This document shows positions 1-8,069 of a stretch of 64,000 nucleotides of DNA, one piece after another. The first letter of the stretch is position 1, and the number at the start of each line of letters is the position of its first letter. The notes below the pieces were generated by a model. That model searched no databases. It was given only the letters and a program-made list of their open reading frames with translations, and was not told the origin of the DNA. Origin of the DNA: Salinispirillum sp. LH 10-3-1 (GTDB lineage: Bacteria; Pseudomonadota; Gammaproteobacteria; Pseudomonadales; Natronospirillaceae); NCBI RefSeq assembly GCF_030643825.1, contig NZ_CP101717.1, forward strand, positions 1,612,001-1,676,000, given 5' to 3'. The translations under genes were made by a program, and so were the position numbers.

Positions 1-2787
1 CACTGCGTCTAGGTGCAGTTCCGCGTGTTGAATGGCTTCTGCGAGTGCGGCACGGTCTTCTTTCAGAGTCTCAAGGTCGACGCTGAAATCCTTGCCTGAC
101 ACGGCTTGCAGGGCTTCTAGGCGGGCGATCTCACCGTCATAAAAGGTGTGACTCGATTCGGTCGCTTGCGCTTTCAATGTGGCCAGCTCAGGCTCGGCTT
201 GTGCGCGTACCTTTTCCAGCAGTGTTGCTATCAGGGTGTTCTGCGATTTGATCACTTCCAACACCACATTTTTTTTGATGCGTTGCTGCAGATCACGCAG
301 GTCCTTGTCGACGAAGTACTCCGTGATTGGCTGCGCTTCCTGATCGATCACCACTTGAAAAGACGCTTGCGGCAAGTAGCGACCAGCGGCGCGCGCCCGT
401 GGGTGTTGCATGATGGGCATGAAGTGCGCAGCAACATAAAGGCTGCCTTTGGATAAATCTGGCTGGCTGATCAAGGTCACGCCAGCGGCACCTAGGTGAC
501 TGTCCTCCAGTGTTTCGAGCACAAAGTCTACCATGGGGTGCTCCCAAGTGATGAATTGGATGTCATCACGGCTGACAGCAACGGAGCGTCTGAACGTCAC
601 GCGCGTGCCTTCGTCGCCCATAAAGGGTAGGGAGTCGGTCAGCATGTTGGCGCTGGGTTGCAGGCTGAAAATACCTTGGCCTTCATCTTCGACATCAATG
701 CCGAAGCTGTCCAGTGCCTCGATCATAAAGTCCTGTGGCGACAACTGACTCTCAAATTCAACGATCTGCTCCAGTAACTCTTGAGCTTCATGTCGATTGA
801 AGGAGTGCCATTCCAAAAGGCGATTCTTGCCTGCGCGCAGACGCGCTGTCAGCTCTTGCGCCAGCGTCTGCACTGAGGTCAGCTCATTCTGGAACTCTGC
901 CTCAGTCAGTGCATCCAAGTAGTCTAACTGCTGTGGTTGGTCGTCGGGAACCCGTTCCGACAGTACCGCCTGCCCGACGCCACAAGTCTGTTCAAAGGCG
1001 TTTAACCCAGCGTTATACCATTCGAACCAGCGCTCGCTGACGTGCTCAATGAAATAGGGCACATGAATCTGAATGGTATTGGTTTGGCCGATCCGATCCA
1101 AGCGACCAATACGCTGTTCCAAGAGATCAGGGTGGTTTGGCAGATCAAAACACACCAGATGATGCGCAAACTGAAAGTTTCGACCTTCACTGCCGATCTC
1201 TGAGCACACTAGAATCTGCGCCCCGTCGTCCAGGTCCGCAAAATAGGCCCCGGCCCGATCGCGCTCGATTAGGGTCATGTCTTCATGGAACTGGGCAGTA
1301 CGCAAACCTTCGCGCAGCCGCAAGTGGCCTTCCAGTCCGGTAGCCGTGCGTAAGTTGTGGCAGATGACCAGCAGCTTTTCGTCGGTACTCTGGGCCAGTT
1401 TGACCAGCCACTCCACGCGTGGGTCATCTTCTGTCCACGCCAGTATACCGATTTCAGGGTAGGGTTTATCGAGTAAATAATCGCTGGGCAGTGGCAGCGC
1501 GGTAGCGTGCACTTGGCGCTCTGGAAAGCCTGCGATGCGATCGCGGGTATTGCGGTACTGAATGCGCCCGGTGCCCTGTACGTCGATTAAGTGATCAACC
1601 AGTAGTTGGATGTCCTTTTCGTCGGACGACTCGCGCGCCTGCGTCAGTAGCTTTTGGCTATAGGGGTCAGTACAGAACGCGTCCAGTGCGGTGCTTTGCA
1701 AGTCACTGTCCAGCCATTCGCCCAGTGCCGTGCTGAGAGCTTCCAGTTGTGTGTGCGTGCTTAAATACCGCGGTAGGTCATTAAAGTGCTGCGGGTCTAA
1801 CAGTCGCAGGCGAGCAAAATGGCTTTCTACACCCAGTTGTTCTGGTGTGGCGGTCAACAGCAACAGCCCCGGAGTACTAGCGCTCAAGGTTTCAATCGCT
1901 TGATATTCAAGGCTAGGTGCTTCCTCTGACCAAGCAAGATGGTGTGCCTCATCGACAATCAATAGATCCCACTGACTGCGCGTTGCAAACTCAAGTGCGT
2001 TGCCATCTTGCCATAAGGAAACGGGGACCAGTACACGCTGTTCGTCGTCAAACGGATTGCCATCAGGGTTTTCTTCTAATGCTGCATCCAAGCGCGAATG
2101 ATCAAAAATGCTGAAATGCATATTGAACTTGCGCAGCAGCTCAACCAACCACTGGTGCAGTAAATGGTCTGGCACGGTGATCAGTGTACGTTGTACACGG
2201 CCTTCAATCTCCAGCTTGTGCAGTATCAACCCAGCTTCTATGGTTTTGCCTAAGCCTACTTCATCACTTAATAAAATGCGGGGGATGCCGCCTTTGGTTG
2301 CTGCTTGGGCGAGATAATACTGGTGCGGCGTCAGTTGTATGCGGCCACCTAATAAGCCACGTATGGTCTGGCCTTGATACTCACTGTATTGCGCTCGCGC
2401 TTTTTGGCGCAATAGATACCAGTTAAGATGATCGACTTGGCCGGCCAGTAGACGCTTATCGGCGCTGTCGAGTTTCAGTTCGTGAGCCAGCAGCATTTCC
2501 GGTACCACATGCTCTTCGCCCGCATCATCCGCTACCAGATAAATGATACGATGCTGATTCACTTCGCCACCCTGGACCTTGCCACGCAAGCCGTCTGCGG
2601 TATTCAGAGCATCGCCTTTTTGCAACAAATAGCGCTGCAAAGGTGCCTGAGATTCGGCATAGGTGCGTACCTCATCTACCGCAGGGAAAGAAATAGTGAT
2701 ACGGCGATTGGCGACAGACTCTATAATACCCAAGCCGAGCTCAGGCTCTGTTTGTGAGAACCAGCGTTGTCCTGAAGCGAAAATCAT
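1..2787 (-). CDS. rapA: RNA polymerase-associated ATPase RapA (HepA), 3' end cut by window
   Basis: SWI2/SNF2-family ATPase that binds RNA polymerase and helps recycle it after transcription. The 929 codons present read as RapA throughout. There is an N-terminal Tudor-like region beginning MIFASGQRWFSQTEPELG, a Walker A motif DEVGLGKT near residue 176 and a DEAH box (VDEAHH) near residue 280. The helicase C-terminal lobe contains GSEGRNFQFAHHLVCFDLP and QRIGRLDRIGQ, and a long RapA-specific C-terminal region follows. E. coli RapA is 968 aa, so only a few dozen residues or fewer are lost off the left edge; the visible end (LHLDAV) resembles the family's final segment. The start at 2787 is the first ATG of the frame and fits the family N-terminus. 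The gene is divergent from the DUF3024 gene, 78 bp away. Confidence 0.96.
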   Translation of the reverse strand, partial: MIFASGQRWFSQTEPELGLGIIESVANRRITISFPAVDEVRTYAESQAPLQRYLLQKGDALNTADGLRGKVQGGEVNQHRIIYLVADDAGEEHVVPEMLLAHELKLDSADKRLLAGQVDHLNWYLLRQKARAQYSEYQGQTIRGLLGGRIQLTPHQYYLAQAATKGGIPRILLSDEVGLGKTIEAGLILHKLEIEGRVQRTLITVPDHLLHQWLVELLRKFNMHFSIFDHSRLDAALEENPDGNPFDDEQRVLVPVSLWQDGNALEFATRSQWDLLIVDEAHHLAWSEEAPSLEYQAIETLSASTPGLLLLTATPEQLGVESHFARLRLLDPQHFNDLPRYLSTHTQLEALSTALGEWLDSDLQSTALDAFCTDPYSQKLLTQARESSDEKDIQLLVDHLIDVQGTGRIQYRNTRDRIAGFPERQVHATALPLPSDYLLDKPYPEIGILAWTEDDPRVEWLVKLAQSTDEKLLVICHNLRTATGLEGHLRLREGLRTAQFHEDMTLIERDRAGAYFADLDDGAQILVCSEIGSEGRNFQFAHHLVCFDLPNHPDLLEQRIGRLDRIGQTNTIQIHVPYFIEHVSERWFEWYNAGLNAFEQTCGVGQAVLSERVPDDQPQQLDYLDALTEAEFQNELTSVQTLAQELTARLRAGKNRLLEWHSFNRHEAQELLEQIVEFESQLSPQDFMIEALDSFGIDVEDEGQGIFSLQPSANMLTDSLPFMGDEGTRVTFRRSVAVSRDDIQFITWEHPMVDFVLETLEDSHLGAAGVTLISQPDLSKGSLYVAAHFMPIMQHPRARAAGRYLPQASFQVVIDQEAQPITEYFVDKDLRDLQQRIKKNVVLEVIKSQNTLIATLLEKVRAQAEPELATLKAQATESSHTFYDGEIARLEALQAVSGKDFSVDLETLKEDRAALAEAIQHAELHLDAV

Positions 2788-2865
2788 GGTGTTATATGTC
2801 CTGTCTCTGGTCGATTACATTCATTAGTCTAGCCGATGTAGATGGCAGGGGGCGGGATTGTAGAC

Positions 2866-3243
2866 ATGCGAAACCAAATCAGCAAACCCAATTCAACGGT
2901 ACCGACCGATTTTGAACGGCGTCAAATTGACCGCCAGGTGCAAAACTTCTTGCTGAATGTGGTGCCGGTTAACTATCGCGGACCCGGTGAAGTGCGCTTC
3001 AGTGCCGAACAGTGGACTGTTGAGTTGTTTGAAGTTCAGGCTCACCCTGTGCATCGGCAGCGTGGCGTTCGCTTACCGTTGGCGCTGTTGCGTAGCGATG
3101 GTCGCGGGCAGCCGTGGCAACTTTTCTTCCGCGGTGAGCAGGGTCATTGGCGTGAATATCCGGTCACGGACAAGCAACCCTTTTTGCGTTTAGAGGCAGC
3201 TTTAGCAGAGATAGAAAGTGACAAATATCGTGTCTTCTGGTGA
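2866..3243 (+). CDS. DUF3024 family protein
   Basis: Small protein (125 aa from this start) of unknown function that resembles the DUF3024 family. It has a short helical N-terminus (FERRQIDRQVQNFLL), a beta-rich middle with WTVELFEVQ, and the typical ending in which an acidic helix precedes a terminal aromatic pair (SDKYRVFW). It has no signal peptide or membrane segment. An in-frame ATG lies at 2842, but a G-rich Shine-Dalgarno-like stretch sits just upstream of 2866 and nothing comparable precedes 2842, so I prefer 2866. It is divergent from rapA. No catalytic residues can be named. Confidence 0.7.
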   Translation: MRNQISKPNSTVPTDFERRQIDRQVQNFLLNVVPVNYRGPGEVRFSAEQWTVELFEVQAHPVHRQRGVRLPLALLRSDGRGQPWQLFFRGEQGHWREYPVTDKQPFLRLEAALAEIESDKYRVFW

Positions 3244-3282
3244 TAATATGACCACGTAGGGAGTATATCAAAGCTCTGTGCT

Positions 3283-3312
3283 CTGACTGGTTCCCATAAG
3301 CTCAACTATAAT
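3283..3312 (+). promoter_or_regulatory. Sigma70-type promoter for the MshEN-domain gene
   Basis: A perfect -10 hexamer TATAAT lies at 3307-3312. A partial -35 (CTGACT, 3283-3288) sits 18 bp upstream. Transcription would begin near 3319, about 42 nt before the ATG at 3361. Motif match only. Confidence 0.45.
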
Positions 3313-3360
3313 AATTACAGAACGGGCTTAGCTTAGGGCAAGTCTTATTGGAGTATCTGC

Positions 3361-4230
3361 ATGCAACAAACAGGAAATGATCGCCGGATCGGTGATGTAC
3401 TGGTTGAGAATGGACTCCTGACACCCGAGCAACTAAAAAAAGCGTTATCCCTTCAAAAAGCCTATGGTAATAACGCCAAAATCGGCGAAATTGTGGTCGA
3501 TCAAGGCTGGGTCAGCCGACAGAGCCTGCTGCGCACCATGTCCTTAGAGTTTCATATTCCAATGGCGAAAGACGTGTTCTCACGCCGAGAATCTTTTCGG
3601 GCAGCAAAGGCTCCAGCCAAATCAAAACTAGCTGAGGCTATTCATCATCCTACGTCGGGACCCAATGCTGACGCTAAAGAATCCTTCAAGGACTCACCTC
3701 CTGTGCGTGAAAAAGCATTCAGTTACGCCGTTACGTCGTTGCGCAAGCTACGCTGGTTGTCACTGGAGAAGGACCCTGAGCATGAACTGGCTGAACTCCT
3801 AGATGACTGTTCATCAAATAATCCACCTGACGCAGACCAATTTCGCAAACGCACTACGGCATTGGCACCCTGGACGGAAAAACGCGACATAGCGGTCTTA
3901 ACGAGCTGGTACGAAATCAAGAATCGCCAATACAGCAGTGCGCAAAACCGGCTGGGGCAATGGCCGGGTGATGAAAGTGCCGCACAGTTGTGGCTGGATG
4001 CAGGTGTTATGGCAGAAGACTACACAGAAGTTGTGCGTACTGTGAAGCTTTATTTGGAGCGTCCTAAACCACCGTTAAACTGGTACTTTATTCTGGCCTA
4101 TTCACTGGATGAGTTGGGGATGATCGGGCCGGCTGTTGCGGTGTATCGTTACTACACCGAGCATGCGGATGAGGTTTCAGCCACCGGTCGTTACGCCTTG
4201 CAACGATTGAAAACGGTAGCACCCAGTTAG
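3361..4230 (+). CDS. Free-standing MshEN/GspE-N-type domain protein with helical repeat C-terminus
   Basis: Protein of 289 aa with no recognised name. Residues 9-32 match the 24-residue MshEN c-di-GMP-binding motif: R9, G11, L14, V15, G18, L19, L20, L25, L29 and Q32 are all in register. A second, weaker copy spans 40-63, where K40 replaces Arg, M60 replaces Leu and E63 replaces Gln. In type II secretion/MSHA ATPases this domain precedes an ATPase, but none is present here. A polar, probably disordered linker (about 75-120) leads into an all-helical region (about 120-285) that looks TPR-like, with LWLDAGVMAEDYTEVVRTV and YFILAYSLDELG. There is no signal peptide, so it is probably cytoplasmic. 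An HD-GYP phosphodiesterase lies 315 bp downstream on the same strand. A c-di-GMP effector or scaffold role is inference. Confidence 0.8.
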   Translation: MQQTGNDRRIGDVLVENGLLTPEQLKKALSLQKAYGNNAKIGEIVVDQGWVSRQSLLRTMSLEFHIPMAKDVFSRRESFRAAKAPAKSKLAEAIHHPTSGPNADAKESFKDSPPVREKAFSYAVTSLRKLRWLSLEKDPEHELAELLDDCSSNNPPDADQFRKRTTALAPWTEKRDIAVLTSWYEIKNRQYSSAQNRLGQWPGDESAAQLWLDAGVMAEDYTEVVRTVKLYLERPKPPLNWYFILAYSLDELGMIGPAVAVYRYYTEHADEVSATGRYALQRLKTVAPS

Positions 4231-4457
4231 CGCGGTCTGGACGTAATTAGTGGCCTGAGCAACCCTTCTTGACCTTCGGTTTTTAGCAAGAGAACCAGCG
4301 CCATCTGTTGGCCAAGTTTACCCGGTGGAAAACCCTTGCGCGAAAACCATAATAGGTACTCTTCCGGTGTATCCACGAGAAATCTCCCTTGATACTTGCC
4401 AAATGGCATTCGTGCGTTGGCCGCTGCGGTGAGCAGTTCTGGTGTGAGGTCGGTCAT
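4227..4457 (-). CDS. DUF3820 family protein
   Basis: Compact 76-aa protein of the DUF3820 family, some members of which have been named putative quorum-sensing-regulated virulence factors. Visible family features are the MPFGKYQGR segment near residue 18 and the following PEEYLLWFSRKGFPPGKLG. The start at 4457 is preceded by AAGGA with good spacing. An upstream in-frame ATG at 4553 would add 32 residues unlike the family and would run through the promoter of the HD-GYP gene. The 3' end overlaps the end of the convergent MshEN gene by 4 bp. Molecular function is unknown. Confidence 0.8.
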   Translation of the reverse strand: MTDLTPELLTAAANARMPFGKYQGRFLVDTPEEYLLWFSRKGFPPGKLGQQMALVLLLKTEGQEGLLRPLITSRPR

Positions 4458-4479
4458 GTAAATAATCCTTATACAATCC

Positions 4480-4507
4480 TTGGTGGATTCTTCAAATGAA
4501 CTATAAT
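4480..4507 (+). promoter_or_regulatory. Sigma70-type promoter for the HD-GYP gene
   Basis: TTGGTG (4480-4485) and TATAAT (4502-4507) are separated by 16 bp, giving a start near 4514 and a short leader before the TTG start at 4546. An imperfect inverted repeat flanks the -10 (arms 4482-4490 and 4513-4520, with one bulged base) and could bind a regulator. Motif-based only. Confidence 0.5.
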
Positions 4508-4545
4508 ACCTTGAATCACCAAACACTGATAAGTGAAGGTTCACC

Positions 4546-5808
4546 TTGATCAAGGCTATCCCCGTCAGTCAGCTGCGTGTAGGAATGTTTGTGTCGGAGC
4601 GTAATGCCGACTGGATTCCCGATAGCAACAAAACGAAATCAGGTTTAATCCTGCGGCAAGAAATTATCGATAAGATCAAGGCGCGTGGGATCGAGTACAT
4701 CACCATCGATACCGCGAAAGGTGTGGATGTTGGGGACGATTCAGAGGTCGATGTTGCTTTAGCGCAGCAGGCTGAAAAAGTACCCAGCCAAAAAGCGGAA
4801 ATCAAAGAGCGGCTAGAGAAAAAACGCGCCCAGATCATTGCGCAGCAGGAACAGTCTGGTGTTGCCGCACCCTCTGCATCGCTTGACGATGAGCGAACGA
4901 AGGCGAGCAAGATTCACAGCGAGGCGCTGAACTTGCTAAGCGATGTCATGTCTAAGGTGCAGGCGGGTGCTTCCATTGATATCGATCAAGTGGAGGATAT
5001 CGCCGAGGATATTATCGCTTCCGTATACAGAAATGAAAACGCACTGGCTTGTATGTCACGTATTCGCGACAAAGATGCGTACTTGTTGGAGCACTCCCTT
5101 AATGTAGGTATTTTGCTCAGTATTCTGGGCAAGTCGATGGGCTTCGGCCACGACAGTATCCGCAAGCTGGCGGTGGGTGGCATGTTGCATGATGTGGGTA
5201 AGATTCAAGTGCCAGATGCCGTCTTGCATAAGCCAAGCAAACTGGAAGCCAGTGAATGGGAGGAGATGAAACGCCATGTTGTGTATGGTGAGCAATACTT
5301 GAAGGGCATGGGTCTCGACCCTGATGTGGTGAGTATCTGCGCGCAGCATCACGAGCGTTTAGATGGTACCGGTTACCCCAATGCATTGGCCGAGACGGAT
5401 ATCAGTTTGTTTGGCCGTATGGCGGCCGTCTGCGATGTGTACGACGCCATCACCGCTGATCGTGTCTATCACCAAGGCATGACACCTTCGGTAGCGATGA
5501 AGCGCTTGGTGGAATGGAGTGATCATCATCTGGATCGTAAGCTGGTGTACCAATTCATTCGTGCCATGAGTATTTATCCAGTCGGGACCGTCGTTGAACT
5601 TAATAGTGGACAACTTGGTATTGTGGTCACGCCAAACAGGGTTCGTCAAGCTGAGCCGGTGGTGCGTTTGATTTATAGCCTTAAGCACAAGCGCTTTTTG
5701 GAAGTGCAGGATGTAGACCTAGCAAAGCCGAGCAACGACCTAGAAATTGTGCGAGCCATTGATCCGGCTCGCTTATCCTTTGATCTGAAAATCATGGACT
5801 TTATGTAG
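4546..5808 (+). CDS. HD-GYP domain c-di-GMP phosphodiesterase with N-terminal DUF3391
   Basis: Predicted to hydrolyse cyclic di-GMP. The N-terminal 60 or so residues match DUF3391 (VSQLRVGMFV...), followed by a charged, coiled-coil-prone linker (about 85-120). The HD-GYP domain follows: catalytic H215-D216 in LHDVGK, H268-H269-E270, and the GYP triplet at G276-Y277-P278. All metal and substrate signature residues are intact, so it should be active. It is cytoplasmic, with no membrane segment. The start is a TTG at 4546 behind a GAAGG Shine-Dalgarno; no better ATG exists near the conserved N-terminus. It is divergent from the DUF3820 gene and downstream of the MshEN-domain gene, a neighbourhood that suggests shared c-di-GMP biology. 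Confidence 0.93.
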   Translation: MIKAIPVSQLRVGMFVSERNADWIPDSNKTKSGLILRQEIIDKIKARGIEYITIDTAKGVDVGDDSEVDVALAQQAEKVPSQKAEIKERLEKKRAQIIAQQEQSGVAAPSASLDDERTKASKIHSEALNLLSDVMSKVQAGASIDIDQVEDIAEDIIASVYRNENALACMSRIRDKDAYLLEHSLNVGILLSILGKSMGFGHDSIRKLAVGGMLHDVGKIQVPDAVLHKPSKLEASEWEEMKRHVVYGEQYLKGMGLDPDVVSICAQHHERLDGTGYPNALAETDISLFGRMAAVCDVYDAITADRVYHQGMTPSVAMKRLVEWSDHHLDRKLVYQFIRAMSIYPVGTVVELNSGQLGIVVTPNRVRQAEPVVRLIYSLKHKRFLEVQDVDLAKPSNDLEIVRAIDPARLSFDLKIMDFM

Positions 5809-5809
5809 G

Positions 5810-6979
5810 CTACTTTAATGGCGCTGAAGTAACTGCACGAGTGAGTCGCTCCATTGCCAGTTCAAACAAATCTGTACCACAGGCAAAGTTCAAGCGCAGA
5901 AACCCCGGGCAACCGAACGCGTCTCCATCACTCAGGCCCAAGCCGTGCGCTAGCATGTGCTCATAGGGGTTAACCGCCCAATCCCGACAATCCAACCAAG
6001 CCAAATGCGTCGCCGACGCAGGGCGATAGTGCACCGAAGTGCCTTTCAGCACAGTCGCCAGTTGATCGCGCTGTTGGCGCAGGTGTTGGAGTAAGGCCGC
6101 GTGCCAGTCATCACATCGAGTGAGCGCCGCTTCGGTCGCTACCAAAGCCAGTGCATTTACTTCCCCTGTTTCGTGGCTCAAAGTGTCTTTGAACGCAGCG
6201 CGCTGGTAGGCGTTAGGGATTATGGCAAAGGCGCAGGCCAATCCTGCAATATTGAAGGTTTTGCTGGCGGCCATCAGTGTGACACTGCGCTGAGTCAAGA
6301 GGGGCTGAGCACCTGCCGGGCAATGTTTGACCGATGTCTCTAAGATCAAGTCAGCGTGTATTTCGTCGGAGCACACCATCACGTCATGCTGGTCACAGAG
6401 CGCTGCCAGGCGTGTTATGTCGTCTTGGCGCCACACAGTGCCTTCCGGGTTCATTGGGTTACACAGATGCAACAGTCGTGTCTCAGGGGCGCTTAAAGCG
6501 CTTTCTAGCGCGTTCCAGTCGGTTCGCCAGACATCATTCTCAAGTACCGAACCAATTAATGTCTGCCCGTGTCCGTATTTTTCTGTGACGTTGCGCAGAG
6601 GCGGGTAGTTTGGGGTTTGGATTACGGTCTGGCTCGTTGCCGATCCCCAAAGCTTTTGTGCAGCGTTAAAGCCCTGGACAACACCAGGTAGCCACACTAA
6701 CCACGATGGATCAGCGGCCCAGCCGTGCTGCCGTTCCAGCCAGGCGCAGACAGCTTGCTGCAGGCTTGGCCAAGCCTTGGTGTAGCCGAAATGACCGCGT
6801 GCCACGCGCGCTTGAAGGGCTTCGATGACGGGTTGCGGAGAGGCTAAATCCATATCGGCCACCCACATCGGTATGACATCCTGGCCAGCATAACGCCGCC
6901 ACTTGTCAGCGTGATCTTCCAAGCGAGGGACACTTTGTGAGAACATGCGCGCCAGATCGGCGTCGTGAATGCTGTACAT
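5810..6979 (-). CDS. PatB/MalY-type PLP-dependent C-S lyase/aminotransferase
   Basis: Fold-type I PLP enzyme (389 aa) of the MalY/PatB group, usually cystathionine beta-lyase or cysteine desulfhydrase activity. Motifs in order are the N-terminal D(M)W(V)ADMD stretch (IPMWVADMDLASPQPV), the substrate loop GVVQGFNAA, NPMNPEGTVW, and CSDEIHADLIL with the PLP-binding Asp/Glu. The Schiff-base lysine is in MAASKTFNIAGL, and the Arg region is in GFLRLNFAC. The start at 6979 has AAAGGAAG upstream and matches the family length; an earlier in-frame start at 7075 would add a nonconserved tail. The 3' end is adjacent to the convergent HD-GYP gene. Whether it acts in methionine metabolism or cysteine degradation cannot be read from sequence. 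Confidence 0.9.
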   Translation of the reverse strand: MYSIHDADLARMFSQSVPRLEDHADKWRRYAGQDVIPMWVADMDLASPQPVIEALQARVARGHFGYTKAWPSLQQAVCAWLERQHGWAADPSWLVWLPGVVQGFNAAQKLWGSATSQTVIQTPNYPPLRNVTEKYGHGQTLIGSVLENDVWRTDWNALESALSAPETRLLHLCNPMNPEGTVWRQDDITRLAALCDQHDVMVCSDEIHADLILETSVKHCPAGAQPLLTQRSVTLMAASKTFNIAGLACAFAIIPNAYQRAAFKDTLSHETGEVNALALVATEAALTRCDDWHAALLQHLRQQRDQLATVLKGTSVHYRPASATHLAWLDCRDWAVNPYEHMLAHGLGLSDGDAFGCPGFLRLNFACGTDLFELAMERLTRAVTSAPLK

Positions 6980-7113
6980 GGTATACTGCTTCCTTTGGTT
7001 ACCGTAGTTTCGAAGCATGCAGAGCCTAGGCGATAAAATCAAGCTTGGGTAGACAGCACAGGACTCATTGATCACGTCACTGCCACTCGTTAAACGTCAA
7101 ACCGGAAATCACC

Positions 7114-7887
7114 ATGCTCAGCTATGAAGACCGTTTTAATGGTGTTGCCAGACTCTATGGCGACCAAGCCTTGCAAGCCTTTCGGCACGCACACGTGGCG
7201 GTGATCGGTGTGGGCGGCGTGGGGTCTTGGAGTGTTGAAGCATTGGCGCGGTCGGGCATCGGCGAACTGACGCTGTTTGATTTGGATGACGTGTGTGTGT
7301 CGAATACCAACAGGCAATTGCATACCTTAGGCAGCACTATTGGACAGTTCAAAGTCGATGTGTTGGCCGAACGCTGTCGCGATATAAATCCTGATATCAT
7401 TGTGCATACGCGGCAGACCTTTATAACCGTCGATAATCTGGCGGAGCAGGGGCTGGACAAGCTGTCGTTTGTGATTGATGCGATCGACAGCGTGAAGGTC
7501 AAGGTGGCCCTTATTCATTATTGCCGTCGGCACAAGATTCCGTTCGTCACCACAGGGGGTGCTGGCGGGCAGATTGACCCTACGCGAGTGCAGGTGGTTG
7601 ATCTGGCGAAAACCATACAAGACCCCTTGGCGGCCCGAGTGCGCTCGGAGCTGCGTAAACAACATGGTTACACCAAGGGCGGAAAGTCGATGGGTGTGCC
7701 CTGTGTGTTCTCTGATGAACCCCTGGTTTACCCGCAAGAAGATGGCACCGTGTGTGCCACGAAAAACCTGAGCGGAGGTACGCGGATGAATTGCGCTGGT
7801 GGTTTCGGTGCTGCCATGGCGGTGACCGCGACCTTTGGTATGGTGGCCGCCAGTGCAGCGCTGAAACGACTGTCGGCGAGCGTGTAG
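7114..7887 (+). CDS. tcdA: tRNA threonylcarbamoyladenosine dehydratase TcdA
   Basis: E1-like (ThiF/MoeB superfamily) enzyme of 257 aa. It uses ATP to cyclise t6A37 of ANN-decoding tRNAs to ct6A. The nucleotide-binding glycine loop is IGVGGVGSW near residue 32. It is followed by the LFDLDDV acidic segment, the N-T-N-R-Q signature and the AIDSVKVKV helix. The C-terminal half carries GKSMGVPCVFSDEP and the NCAGGFGAAMAVTATFG segment typical of YgdL/CsdL. Length agrees with the E. coli protein (268 aa). It is transcribed divergently from the PatB/MalY gene and converges on the bat operon. Confidence 0.93.
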   Translation: MLSYEDRFNGVARLYGDQALQAFRHAHVAVIGVGGVGSWSVEALARSGIGELTLFDLDDVCVSNTNRQLHTLGSTIGQFKVDVLAERCRDINPDIIVHTRQTFITVDNLAEQGLDKLSFVIDAIDSVKVKVALIHYCRRHKIPFVTTGGAGGQIDPTRVQVVDLAKTIQDPLAARVRSELRKQHGYTKGGKSMGVPCVFSDEPLVYPQEDGTVCATKNLSGGTRMNCAGGFGAAMAVTATFGMVAASAALKRLSASV

Positions 7888-7954
7888 CTATGGCGGTGTG
7901 TTTACACCCGCCATTAGTGGTCATTAAACAATGGTCGGTAGGGGCTTTCGGGGC

Positions 7955-8002
7955 ATGCCTCCGGCGCTCAACGGCAGGCCGGGAATGCACGCCTTGAGGC
8001 AT
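7955..8002. repeat. Inverted repeat in the tcdA-batD convergent gap
   Basis: The 182-bp gap between the ends of tcdA and batD holds a 7-bp perfect inverted repeat (ATGCCTC at 7955-7961, GAGGCAT at 7996-8002). Its interior is GC-rich and has additional CCGG self-complementarity. There is no T-tract on either strand, so it is not a classical intrinsic terminator. It could be a REP-like element or a Rho-dependent 3' structure. Confidence 0.3.
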
Positions 8003-8069
8003 ACGCCCTACGCCCACACCTTGTCTACAGCTCTGCAGTCGATTGGGAGGCTGGCGCCCGCCCTGCGGA

